From Micromonospora sp. NBC_01813 (GTDB taxonomy: Bacteria > Actinomycetota > Actinomycetes > Mycobacteriales > Micromonosporaceae), in the NCBI RefSeq assembly GCF_035917335.1, contig NZ_CP109067.1, positions 6,695,001 to 6,759,000 of the forward strand: a stretch of 64,000 nucleotides of DNA. Reading direction: 5' to 3'. Every line of letters begins with the position of its first letter. Positions within the stretch are counted from its first letter, which is position 1. The notes beneath the pieces were generated by a model. It saw nothing but the letters and a program-made list of their open reading frames with translations. It ran no database searches and was not told the origin of the DNA. Shown here in pieces: positions 52,945 through 61,145 of this stretch. A program made the translations under genes and the position numbers.

Positions 52945-54258
52945 CTATCCGGCGCTTCTCCTGGATTCGGGTCGTACTCCGTTGTTCTTGACCGCCATGC
53001 CACGCGCTCCCGGCACCACCACCTGCCCGTCGGTGACGAGCATGAACCGCTCCAGGCCGGGGACGAAGATGTTGACCACGGCCAGGTTGCCGGTGACGTA
53101 GTGGTCCCGCCGCAACGGCGTGAGGCCGCGTCTGGCCAGGGCGTCGACGAGCTCGTCGTAGTGGCCGGCGGTAGTGTCCGGCGCTCGCGTCTCCCGGTAC
53201 GGCACCAGGGTGGCGTCGGCGAGCCGGGTGCTGAAGTCGGCCCGGTAACAGGCCTGCAGCCCGGGATAGGGCTTCGTCCAGTCGTGCCGGACGGGCGACA
53301 TGGCGGCGAACGCGGAGTGGATGTTCCCGAGCGAGGACGCCAGGTGGACCTGGACCAGCTCGCTCACCGCGCGGGCGATCGCATAGTGGCGGGAGAGTGA
53401 GGCACCGCAGCCGCGGATCCGGGCCGGTTCGCCGTCGCGGGTGGGAAGGTAGGCGAAGATCGCCGGTACGCCCAGGTCGCTGGTCATGTCGATCAGGTAC
53501 AGCCGACGACCGATGATCGTCTCCGCCGCCGACACCAGGGCCGCGAGGTCGTCCGGCAACGTGCTCGCCTCGATGAGGACGAGCGGGGACCTGCGTCGCC
53601 CCAGGAACTGGTCGATCAGCAGGAGGGAGAACGCGTCCCGCTCGATGGTCTCGTTGAGCGCGTGGACCGCCGCCTCGACCGGGTCGGTGCCCGCCGCCCA
53701 GCCGTTGTTGCAGGAGTATCGGCTCACCCCGGTGTAGTCGTAGTGGTCGCCCAGACTCTCCCGCAGCGGGTCGGCCTCCTCGTCGAGGTAGTCCGGCACG
53801 GACAGGAACAGCGGTACGTCGACCTCCGCGCCGCTGGTCGCCACCCGGAAGGGAAGGCACCCCAGCGGCCCGTCGGGCAACTCCCGGAGCAGGCCGAGCG
53901 CCACGTCCTGGCTGAGCGTCACATCGCGGGAGATCTCACCCGCCGGGCGCAGCGTCGTCTCGCTGTCAGCGAGGCCCTGCAGCCCACTGAGGTGGTGCTC
54001 CAACGCCTCGAAGATCGCACCGACCCGTGCCGCCGCCGAACTTCCCTTGCCGAGTCCCAGCCCGCTGGGCGCCGGGTCGTCGCCGCGCCACAACGTCGCC
54101 GTCCACACAGCGGGGTCACCGTCGAGCACCGCCGTGCAGTCCACCCGGAGATCGAGCTCGGCGGCCGCCGCCATCCCCCGCAGGTGGGCCTCGGGCAAGC
54201 TCAGCGCCCGCTCACCGTCCTGGACCACCGCGCCGGTCGCAAGATCCGTTCTCGACAT
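52945..54258 (-). CDS. Stand-alone YcaO-family enzyme
   Basis: The protein has 437 residues from ATG 54258, with GGAGGT 6 nt upstream; the frame is open to 54288. YcaO ATP/Mg-binding elements are present: GLGKGSSAAARVGAIFEALEHH (~67-90, ExxE), and NNGWAAG followed by HALNETIERDAF (~185-210). YcaO enzymes activate peptide amides with ATP to form azolines, thioamides or amidines, or act in ribosomal protein modification. No E1-like/ocin-ThiF partner, dehydrogenase or TfuA is nearby, and the C-terminus (GMAVKNNGVRPESRRSAG) lacks the Pro-rich tail of azoline-forming cyclodehydratases. It is the first enzyme after the small peptide gene. Confidence 0.85.
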   Translation of the reverse strand: MSRTDLATGAVVQDGERALSLPEAHLRGMAAAAELDLRVDCTAVLDGDPAVWTATLWRGDDPAPSGLGLGKGSSAAARVGAIFEALEHHLSGLQGLADSETTLRPAGEISRDVTLSQDVALGLLRELPDGPLGCLPFRVATSGAEVDVPLFLSVPDYLDEEADPLRESLGDHYDYTGVSRYSCNNGWAAGTDPVEAAVHALNETIERDAFSLLLIDQFLGRRRSPLVLIEASTLPDDLAALVSAAETIIGRRLYLIDMTSDLGVPAIFAYLPTRDGEPARIRGCGASLSRHYAIARAVSELVQVHLASSLGNIHSAFAAMSPVRHDWTKPYPGLQACYRADFSTRLADATLVPYRETRAPDTTAGHYDELVDALARRGLTPLRRDHYVTGNLAVVNIFVPGLERFMLVTDGQVVVPGARGMAVKNNGVRPESRRSAG

Positions 54259-54342
54259 CACGCCACCTCCGACTGAACGCACCGACACTTCGGATCCGGG
54301 TGGGGCCGGGCGGACGAGCCGCCCGGCCCCGGTGATGTCGAC

Positions 54343-54477
54343 TCAGCTGTCGGACTCGGCCGCCGCCAGCTCGGAGTCCTGGTCACGCTCGGTCAGTTCG
54401 TCGATGATCCGCTGCTCGGTCTCGGCGAGTTCGGGCGTGTCCTGCTGCGCCCGGTAGATCGCGTCGTGCAGTCCCAT
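54343..54477 (-). CDS. 44-residue acidic peptide, candidate precursor
   Basis: The gene is short but well supported: ATG 54477 has GGAGGA 5 nt upstream, and the stop is 84 bp before the YcaO start on the same strand. The peptide begins MGLHDAIYRAQQDTPELAE and ends DSELAAAESDS. It is rich in Glu/Asp/Gln, has no Cys, and probably forms one amphipathic helix followed by a Ser/Ala/Asp tail. Position at the head of a YcaO operon suggests a leader-core precursor or a tag peptide. The core residues would have to be Ser/Thr or backbone amides, as there is no Cys for thiazoles. A structural subunit is an alternative. Confidence 0.75.
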   Translation of the reverse strand: MGLHDAIYRAQQDTPELAETEQRIIDELTERDQDSELAAAESDS

Positions 54478-54793
54478 GGATTCCTCCAACGTAGAGCGGG
54501 TGTTGGTTAGAGATTCGCGTGCGCCGATAGATGCCGGATACGTGGTCGATATATCCGCAGCCAGGCACCGCTGTCGATCCGTGTCGCTGGCGTCCGCACC
54601 CGTCGTTCGCGCTCGGGTGGCCCTGCCCACGTGCACTGTGGACCGCGTGACGGCAGCCTGCCTGAGAGCATCCGGAGCCATATTTACCAGGCTCTTACGC
54701 ACGACCGGGGTCCGCCGGGCGCTCCGGTTGGCCAGAATGGCGGCATGAGGGTGGATTTGCGGTACGCCGCCGACGCGTTCGTCTGCGGTTGAC
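54478..54793. other. Divergent control region between the peptide operon and the SARP gene
   Basis: 316 bp, less GC-rich than its flanks. It holds the inverted repeat CGGATA-N11-TATCCG (54535-54557), a possible regulator site near the peptide promoter. A CAGAAT box (54733-54738) lies 6 nt before a short leader ORF. I see no well-matched -35. SARP-type direct repeats are not obvious by eye. Confidence 0.5.
54745..54792 (+). CDS. 15-codon leader ORF in front of the SARP gene
   Basis: The ATG at 54745 sits 6 nt after a CAGAAT box and encodes MRVDLRYAADAFVCG. Its TGA ends one base before the SARP start (tga-c-atg). The SARP gene has no ribosome-binding site of its own, so ribosomes finishing this ORF could re-initiate there. 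It is therefore a plausible leaderless upstream ORF that sets SARP translation. It could also be chance. Confidence 0.45.
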   Translation: MRVDLRYAADAFVCG

Positions 54794-57739
54794 ATGGAAT
54801 CCCTTCGTTTCGACCTGCTCGGCGTCGTACGCGGCCGCCGAGGCTCCGTGGATCTCGACATGGGAAGTCCGCAGCAACAGGCCCTGCTCGTCGTCCTTCT
54901 CCTGCGGCCGGGCCAGGGGGTGAGCGCGGCCGTTCTGATGGAAGCGCTGTGGGGCGACTACCCGCCGGTCACGGCGACGAAAAGCCTCCGCACGTACGCC
55001 TGGCGCTGGCGCAAGGTACTGGAGAACGACGCCGCCAAGCCCCGGCTCCTGACGACCGTCGGGGACGGCTACCGCCTGGAGGTGCCCGAGGACGCCGTCG
55101 ACGTGCGGCGCGCCGAGGCGCTGGCCCGCCGCGCCCGCCGGGTCGGCGACGCGCGGAGCGCCCGCTCGATGCTGGCCGAGGCGCTGGCCCTGTTCAACGG
55201 CGAGCCGCTGGCCGGGGTGCCCGGCCCATTCGCGGAACGGCATCGTCGCAGGCTGAGTGACCTGCACCTGGACCTACTGGAGGCGCGTCTGGCGTTGGAC
55301 ATCGACCTCGGCCGCGCCTCCTGGTGTGTGCCCGAGTTGCGCGCTCTCAGCGACGAGAATCCGCTGCGGGAAAGCCTTTACGTGTTGTTGATCCGGGCAC
55401 TGCACGCCAGTGGCCGGCCGGGGGAGGCCGCCGCGGTGTTCCCGGCTGCTCGCCGCAGGATCGTGGACCAGTTGGGGCTGGAACCCAGTGCCGAGCTTGC
55501 CGACGCCCACCGGCGGCTCCTGACCAGCGAGCGGCCCGCCGCTCCGCCGCTGCCGATCGAGGAGCCGGCCCGGATCGAGGAGCCGCTGCGCAGTGAAGAG
55601 CCGGCGGGGATCGAGGAACAGCCAGGGATCGAGGAGCGGGCGCCGCGGCCGGCCCAGGTCCCGGCCACCACAGCGGACTTCACCGGTCGCGAGGCGGTTG
55701 CCCGCCTCATCATCGACACGCTGAGCCGGCCCGACCGCGGCTCGTTGCCGATCGTGACCGTGACCGGGATGGGCGGCCTCGGCAAGACCACCCTGGCACG
55801 GCACGTCGCTCACCGGCTCGGCGGGCACTACCCGGACGGTCAGTTGTACGCGGAACTGCGGGGCGGTGACGCCTTGCCGGCATCGCCACAGGACGTTCTG
55901 GACGGCTTCCTCGCGGCGCTCGGGGTGGAATTCGTCCCGGACTGCCTGGACAGCAGGTCGGCGCTGTTCCGCTCGGTGACGCACGACCGCCGGCTGCTGG
56001 TGGTGCTGGACGACGCGCACAGCCTCGCACAGATCACCCCACTGCTGCCGGGCGCCGCGACCTGCGGCGTCCTGATCACCTCCCGGTCTCGGCTGGCCGG
56101 CCTGAACGGCGCCGTGCACGCCGATCTCGAGGTGTTCGACGAAGCCGAGGCGATCGAGCTGCTGAGCAGGGTGATCGGCCACGACCGGGTGGCCGCCGAG
56201 CGCGAGACGGCACGGGAGCTCGTGATGGCCTGCGGATTGCTGCCGCTGGCGGTCCGCATCGTGGCGGCACGGCTGGCGGCCCGGCCGGGCTGGTCGATCG
56301 GCACGCTTCGCGACCGGTTCACCGGCGGGCGTCGGCTGGGCACGTTGCGGGCCGGTGATCTCGACGTGAGCGCGACCTTCCTGGCCAGCTGGCAGCAGCT
56401 CACCCCGGAGCAGCAGCGCGCACTGGTCGTGCTGGCCGTCACCGACATACCGGACTTCGCGTTGCCGATCGCGGCGCGCATGCTGGGCCGGTCCGAGCCG
56501 GACAGCGAAGACCTGCTGGAAGGGCTGGTCGACCTGGCGTTGCTCGAGTCGGACACCGCCCGGCGTTACCACCTGCATCCCATCGTGCGGTCGTTCGCCC
56601 TCGCCCAGGACATCACCGGGGCAGCCTGGGAGATCGCCGCCTCCCGGGCGAGGCTGCTCGACGCCCTTCTCGCCACCGCGGTCGACGCGTTCCGGCGGGC
56701 CGCTCCAGGCGACGCGGTCGCCGTGACCCTGTCTGCGGCCGGGGCCGCCGGGCTGACTTTCGACAGCCTCGCGAGCGCCCGCCGCTGGGCGACGGCGGAG
56801 ATGCCGAACATCGTGGCGCTGGTCGGGCAGCTGGCGGGCGGCGGGGCGGACCTCCTTCGTCGCTCGGTGGATCTGATGATCGCGATGTCACCGTTCGGGC
56901 CCGATCCACGCGCGGAACCGACGATCGAGTTGATGTCCGTGTTGTGCGCGGCGGCGGACCGCGCCGGCGACGCGAAAATCGCCGGGCGTGCGCATTTCCT
57001 GCGCGGCCACCTGGCGATGGCAGCGGTACGCCTCCCGGAGGCCGAGCGCGAGACCAGGATCGCCGCCCGCCTGTGCGCCGAGCACGACGACGTCGCCATC
57101 CTGAGGCAGGCACTGAACGACCTGGGTCTGCTGGCGCTGCAGCTCGGCGACTACGACGATGCCGTCACCCATTTCGAGGAGGCGATCGGGCTGGCCCGCC
57201 GGCTGCGTCACCGGATCGGCGAGTTCATGTCGGTCGCCAACGCAGCACTGGTCGAGGTCTACCGAGGACGGCCGGCCGAGGCGGAGGTTGCCTGCCGCAA
57301 GGCCCTGGACTCGTTCGATGGTCTGTTGGACGACGGCGCGACCGCGTACGCGTGGTACGTCATCGGGCTCGCGGTGTTCGACCAGCAGCGGTACGAGGAC
57401 GCCGTGTCATGGTTCGGCCGGTGCCTTGATCTGTGTGTGTCGGCCGGTCTGCACGGGTGGGAGGCGAGGGCACGCTACCGACTGGCGGAGGCCTTGCGGG
57501 AGACCGGCGCGGTGGAGCTCGCTCTCCAGCATGCGCGGCAGGCTGCCGGTCAGTGCGAGCGGCTCAGTGACCAGCGGGATCAGGCCTACGCCTACGCGGT
57601 GCTCTCGCGGGTGCTGCACGAGTTCGGTGCCGACCACGAATCCCGCGAACAGCTGATCCTGGCCCACGAACTCTTCACCGGGCTCGGCCTGCCGGAGGCC
57701 GCCGAGACCCGAAGGCAACTCGCCCTGCGTCCCGGCTAG
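54794..57739 (+). CDS. SARP-type regulator with NB-ARC and TPR domains (AfsR-like)
   Basis: The protein has 981 residues. The OmpR-like DNA-binding domain (~15-95: GVSAAVLMEALWGDYPPVTATKSL) and the bacterial transcriptional activation domain (~100-245) make a SARP. A Glu/Pro linker of repeated IEEP-like units (~255-280) leads to the NB-ARC ATPase (Walker A GMGGLGKTT near residue 325; LLVVLDDAHSL; GVLITSRSRLAGL). TPR repeats fill ~690-975. Proteins of this AfsR/STAND type activate antibiotic or conflict gene clusters in response to a bound signal and ATP. It is divergent from the peptide-YcaO-caspase operon and is its likely activator. Confidence 0.9.
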   Translation: MESLRFDLLGVVRGRRGSVDLDMGSPQQQALLVVLLLRPGQGVSAAVLMEALWGDYPPVTATKSLRTYAWRWRKVLENDAAKPRLLTTVGDGYRLEVPEDAVDVRRAEALARRARRVGDARSARSMLAEALALFNGEPLAGVPGPFAERHRRRLSDLHLDLLEARLALDIDLGRASWCVPELRALSDENPLRESLYVLLIRALHASGRPGEAAAVFPAARRRIVDQLGLEPSAELADAHRRLLTSERPAAPPLPIEEPARIEEPLRSEEPAGIEEQPGIEERAPRPAQVPATTADFTGREAVARLIIDTLSRPDRGSLPIVTVTGMGGLGKTTLARHVAHRLGGHYPDGQLYAELRGGDALPASPQDVLDGFLAALGVEFVPDCLDSRSALFRSVTHDRRLLVVLDDAHSLAQITPLLPGAATCGVLITSRSRLAGLNGAVHADLEVFDEAEAIELLSRVIGHDRVAAERETARELVMACGLLPLAVRIVAARLAARPGWSIGTLRDRFTGGRRLGTLRAGDLDVSATFLASWQQLTPEQQRALVVLAVTDIPDFALPIAARMLGRSEPDSEDLLEGLVDLALLESDTARRYHLHPIVRSFALAQDITGAAWEIAASRARLLDALLATAVDAFRRAAPGDAVAVTLSAAGAAGLTFDSLASARRWATAEMPNIVALVGQLAGGGADLLRRSVDLMIAMSPFGPDPRAEPTIELMSVLCAAADRAGDAKIAGRAHFLRGHLAMAAVRLPEAERETRIAARLCAEHDDVAILRQALNDLGLLALQLGDYDDAVTHFEEAIGLARRLRHRIGEFMSVANAALVEVYRGRPAEAEVACRKALDSFDGLLDDGATAYAWYVIGLAVFDQQRYEDAVSWFGRCLDLCVSAGLHGWEARARYRLAEALRETGAVELALQHARQAAGQCERLSDQRDQAYAYAVLSRVLHEFGADHESREQLILAHELFTGLGLPEAAETRRQLALRPG

Positions 57740-57864
57740 ACCCGTTTTTCGGACACTGGGCGGTGAACATCGCGGACGGTACGGTCGTCAGTTCGGGGCA
57801 GGGCGGCTTCGTCTCCCTGCTCACCGCAGCGGTGCGGGAGATGTCGGCAAGGGGGTACTCGAAC

Positions 57865-58350
57865 GTGAAAGTCTTGACATGGGGAGTCTTCGGGGCAGCC
57901 GTCGGTGCGCTGCTTGTCGTTGTCGTCGGCATTCTCAGTGTTCAAGCGGTCGGGCTGCGGTCGGGTGCAGTCTTGGATCTGAACAACGCGTTGGTGGCGA
58001 TCACCTCTCCGCAGGTGCCGTACCTGCAGATCTTTGCGATCGCCGTACTGAGCAGCGCGGTCGTCGGCTCACTCGTTCTGGGTATCCGCAAACTTGCCCG
58101 GCCCTGCGGGGTGGCTCTTGTCGCCGGCTTCGGTGTTTCGGCTGCGGCGTTGATCTCCTGGTCGTTCGCCATTACGCCTGACATTAGGGTGGCTCGCGAC
58201 CTGCCACTGGGGATTCTGGCGGGGTGGGAAGGCTGGATTCAGCAGGGAGGAATCAACTCGGCGGTGCATGTGGCACTTCTGTTGGTGCTCGGCGCCTCGT
58301 GGCAGTTTCGACGTCCACGGCAGGGCGGTCGGGTCAGCGGCGGAGGATGA
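57865..58350 (+). CDS. Small multipass membrane protein
   Basis: The protein has 161 residues from GTG 57865, chosen for AAGGGGG 9 nt upstream; the frame is open from GTG 57763, which would add 34 residues. Four hydrophobic helices are predicted (WGVFGAAVGALLVVVVGIL; IFAIAVLSSAVVGSLVLGI; CGVALVAGFGVSAAALISW; AVHVALLLVLGASW). No family is recognised. It follows the SARP gene by 126 bp and overlaps the convergent downstream gene by 17 bp. It may belong functionally to the adjacent peptide cluster, but nothing proves it. Confidence 0.6.
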   Translation: MKVLTWGVFGAAVGALLVVVVGILSVQAVGLRSGAVLDLNNALVAITSPQVPYLQIFAIAVLSSAVVGSLVLGIRKLARPCGVALVAGFGVSAAALISWSFAITPDIRVARDLPLGILAGWEGWIQQGGINSAVHVALLLVLGASWQFRRPRQGGRVSGGG

Positions 58351-59191
58351 CGGTGTCCAGGACGTCGAAGGTGGCGGGGGCGTCCCGGCGGTTGCCGACC
58401 AGGAACGCCACCTGGCGGCCGGGCTGGCGTAGCGGCCACCAGAACTCGCCGACCAGGGCCCGCCGCAGCGGCAGCCCGCAGTAGCTACGGCGGTGCTGTT
58501 GGAAGGCGACCGTGTCCCGGTCGCGCAGGTGCTGCACGTGGCCCCAGCAGCCGCGGTGGTGGCACCGGTAGCGGTAGGCGAGGGTGAACGGTGGGCGGCG
58601 CAGCATGTCGTACACGATCGGCCGGAACAGGTCAGGTTCGTCGCGTCGCCAGGTGGCGGCGGACCAGCGCTCGGCCGGTGGGGCCACCGGGGCCCGGTCG
58701 ACCCGCACGTAGCGCAGTTCGGCGACCCGGATCAGCGCGACGGACTGGGCGTCGTCGCGCTCTGCCGCTGCCTCGCCGATGTCACACATGGACCATTCGG
58801 CGTGCCGGTGCAGGATCGCGGTGCGTCGTGGCCACCGGCGTGCTTCGTGCCAGACCCGCATGGTGCCGGGGTGGGCGCGCCAGCTTTCCGGCCGGGGGTC
58901 GTCCGGGTCCGGTTCGGCGACGAGCGAGACGATGTCGTAGCGCCGCACGGGTGCGGTCTGGCTGAGTGGGTGGGCGGGGATCTCGTCGAGTCGGATCCAG
59001 TGTTGCGGGCCGTCGAGGCGTAGTCCGACGAGGGTGGTCATCGCTCCGTGTGTCGCGGACGGCACCGGCGGGGTGATGCCGGTGATCAGTACCTGCATCG
59101 GGGTCGTACCGCTGTCCTTGGGTGCTGGGGGGTCGTAGCGCGGCGTCCGGTACAGCTCGCTCACCCATGCCTCCGGCCGGGGGGTAGCCAT
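58334..59191 (-). CDS. Unknown protein with a Cys/His cluster
   Basis: The protein has 285 residues from ATG 59191. No signal or membrane segment. It is Arg- and Trp-rich. The region RYRCHHRGCWGHVQHLRD (about residue 208-226) has two Cys and several His in a spacing that could bind a metal, followed by SYCGLPLRR. The N-terminal half (QVLITGITPPVPSATHGAMTTL) is beta-rich. I do not recognise the family. It stands between the small membrane protein and the TetR operon, transcribed toward the former. Confidence 0.55.
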   Translation of the reverse strand: MATPRPEAWVSELYRTPRYDPPAPKDSGTTPMQVLITGITPPVPSATHGAMTTLVGLRLDGPQHWIRLDEIPAHPLSQTAPVRRYDIVSLVAEPDPDDPRPESWRAHPGTMRVWHEARRWPRRTAILHRHAEWSMCDIGEAAAERDDAQSVALIRVAELRYVRVDRAPVAPPAERWSAATWRRDEPDLFRPIVYDMLRRPPFTLAYRYRCHHRGCWGHVQHLRDRDTVAFQQHRRSYCGLPLRRALVGEFWWPLRQPGRQVAFLVGNRRDAPATFDVLDTVILRR

Positions 59192-59333
59192 TGGTGATTG
59201 TGCGATTACCTATAGCAAGCAGGATCGCACGCGTGGCACCCCGGGATCCAGTGTGGCCTTCACATTTGGCATCGGTGTGGTAGCTTGTTGGTCAGTCGTC
59301 CAGGGCGTACGACCAAGAGGAGAGGGGGAGTCG

Positions 59334-59924
59334 GTGTCGCAGAGTGCCGCCGAGCGCGGCCGGCAGGTGCGGGCCCGGCTGCGGGTCGCCGCCGCCGAGT
59401 TGATCGCCGAGCGTGGCTGGTCCGGGGTCAGCACCCGGGGCGTCGCCGAGCGGGCCGGCGTCGCGTCCGGCCTGGTCCACTACCACTACTCGTCGGTCCA
59501 GGCGCTGCTCGTCGAGGCGGCCACCACCGCGATCACCGACCTCGCCGGCGAGCTGGACGCGCTGCTGACCGAGTCGACCACCCCGGAGACCGGCGTACGG
59601 GCGATGCTCGCCGTCCTCGACAGCTACTCCGGCACCGACCCGACGTCGCTGCTGTTCGCCGAGACCTACCTGGCCGCCGCCCGCGACGACGGCCTGCGAC
59701 ACACGTTGACCGGCATCCTCGCCGGGCTGCGCGAGCGGATCGCCGGCTGGCTCGCCGGGCACGGGGTCGCCGACCCGGCCGGCACCGCCGCCGTCCTGGC
59801 CGCCGTCGTCGACGGCATGATGCTGCACCGTCCACTGTCACCGAATCTGACCTCGGACGTGGTCGCCGCGCCGCTCACCCGGATGATCATCAGGAACGCC
59901 ACGACGGAAGGGGACCGACAGTGA
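59334..59924 (+). CDS. TetR-family regulator
   Basis: The protein has 196 residues from GTG 59334 (GAGGGGGAG upstream); the frame continues to 59253 through the promoter. The HTH is RGWSGVSTRGVAERAGVASGLVHYHYSS, the classic TetR form, followed by a helical ligand domain. A promoter fits at TTCACA (59260-59265), 16 bp, TAGCTT (59282-59287). It overlaps the flavin monooxygenase gene by 4 bp (GTGA), so it most likely controls this two-gene operon in response to the enzyme's substrate. Confidence 0.9.
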   Translation: MSQSAAERGRQVRARLRVAAAELIAERGWSGVSTRGVAERAGVASGLVHYHYSSVQALLVEAATTAITDLAGELDALLTESTTPETGVRAMLAVLDSYSGTDPTSLLFAETYLAAARDDGLRHTLTGILAGLRERIAGWLAGHGVADPAGTAAVLAAVVDGMMLHRPLSPNLTSDVVAAPLTRMIIRNATTEGDRQ

Positions 59925-61102
59925 AGGCGGTCATCTGCGGTGCCGGGATCGCCGGGCTGGCACTGGCTCACCGGCTGAACGCCGCCGGCTGGTCGGTGAC
60001 CGTCCTCGAGCAGGCGCCGGCTCCGCGTACCGAGGGTTACATGATCGACTTCTTCGGGCCGGGCTACGACGCGATCGAACGGATGGGGCTGCTGCCGCAG
60101 CTGCACGAGCACGGCTACCGGGTGCGGGCGTTGACCTACCGCGACGACCAGGGCCGCCGCCGGGCCAGCCTCAGCTACACCCGGTTCGCCGACATGGTCG
60201 ACGGCCGACTGATCAGCATCATGCGCCCCGACCTGGAACGGCTGCTGCGCGAGGCGCTGCCCGAGCGGGTCGCCCTGCGCTACGGCAGCCGGCTGACCCG
60301 CGTCGACCACCGCGCCGACCGGGTCGACGCCACCACCGCCGACGGCACCATCCACCGGGCCGACGTGCTGGTCGGCGCCGACGGCATCCACTCCACCGTC
60401 CGCCGGCTCGTCTACGGCGACGAGCGGCACTACCTGCGCCACCTCGGCTTCCACACCGCCGCCTGGGTCTTCGACGACGACGCCGTACGCGAGGCCGTCG
60501 GCGACGAGTTCGCCCTCACCGACAGCACCCGCCGCCAACTCGGCTGCTACGTGCTGCGCGACGGCCGGGTCGCGGTCTTCGCCGTGCACCGGGCCGCCGA
60601 CCCGACGATCCCGGCCGACCCCCGGGCCGCCCTCCAGCAGGAGTACGCCGACCTCGGCTGGATCGCCCCGCAGGCGCTCGCCGCCTGCCCACCCGCCGAC
60701 GAGCTCTACTACGACCAGGTGGCCCAGATCGAGCTGCCGAGCTGGAGCCAGGGCCGGGTGGTGCTGGTCGGCGACTCCTGCCAGGCCGTGTCGCTGCTCG
60801 CCGGGCAGGGCGCCTCGCTGGCCGTCGCCGGCGCGTGGACCCTCGCCGACGAGCTGTCCCGGGCCCTGGACCCCACCGCGGCCGCCGACCCCCGGATCAT
60901 CGCCACGGCGGTACGCCGCTACGAGACGGCGATGCGGCCGATGGTCACCGACAAGCAGCAGGTCGCCCGGCGCGGGGCCCGCTGGTTCGTGCCGGAACGC
61001 CGGTGGTGGCTGCACGCCCGGCGGGCCGCGCTGGCCGCCGCCGGGCTGCCCGGGATGGACCGCATGATCGCCGGTGCCATGGTCGGCAAGTCCCGCAGCT
61101 GA
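59921..61102 (+). CDS. FAD-dependent monooxygenase (TetX/class A type)
   Basis: The protein has 393 residues from GTG 59921 with GGAAGGGGA upstream. The FAD-binding CGAGIAGLALAHRLNAAGWSVTVLE, the central VLVGADGIHSTVRRLV (DG motif) and the late VVLVGDSCQAVSLLAGQGAS (GD motif) identify a class A flavoprotein monooxygenase of the TetX/PHBH type. Such enzymes hydroxylate aromatic rings, and some inactivate antibiotics such as tetracyclines or rifamycins. The TetR partner suggests induction by the compound that is attacked. The substrate cannot be read from the sequence. Confidence 0.9.
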   Translation: MKAVICGAGIAGLALAHRLNAAGWSVTVLEQAPAPRTEGYMIDFFGPGYDAIERMGLLPQLHEHGYRVRALTYRDDQGRRRASLSYTRFADMVDGRLISIMRPDLERLLREALPERVALRYGSRLTRVDHRADRVDATTADGTIHRADVLVGADGIHSTVRRLVYGDERHYLRHLGFHTAAWVFDDDAVREAVGDEFALTDSTRRQLGCYVLRDGRVAVFAVHRAADPTIPADPRAALQQEYADLGWIAPQALAACPPADELYYDQVAQIELPSWSQGRVVLVGDSCQAVSLLAGQGASLAVAGAWTLADELSRALDPTAAADPRIIATAVRRYETAMRPMVTDKQQVARRGARWFVPERRWWLHARRAALAAAGLPGMDRMIAGAMVGKSRS

Positions 61103-61132
61103 TCACCCACCCGGGTTCGCCCGCACCGGCCG

Positions 61133-61138
61133 GTACGC
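61133..61138 (+). promoter_or_regulatory. -10 box for leaderless start of the histidine kinase gene
   Basis: TACGCT is followed by 7 nt and ATG 61146; no ribosome-binding site lies before the ATG. This supports a leaderless transcript. No clear -35 is seen. Confidence 0.5.
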
Positions 61139-61145
61139 TCGCGGC

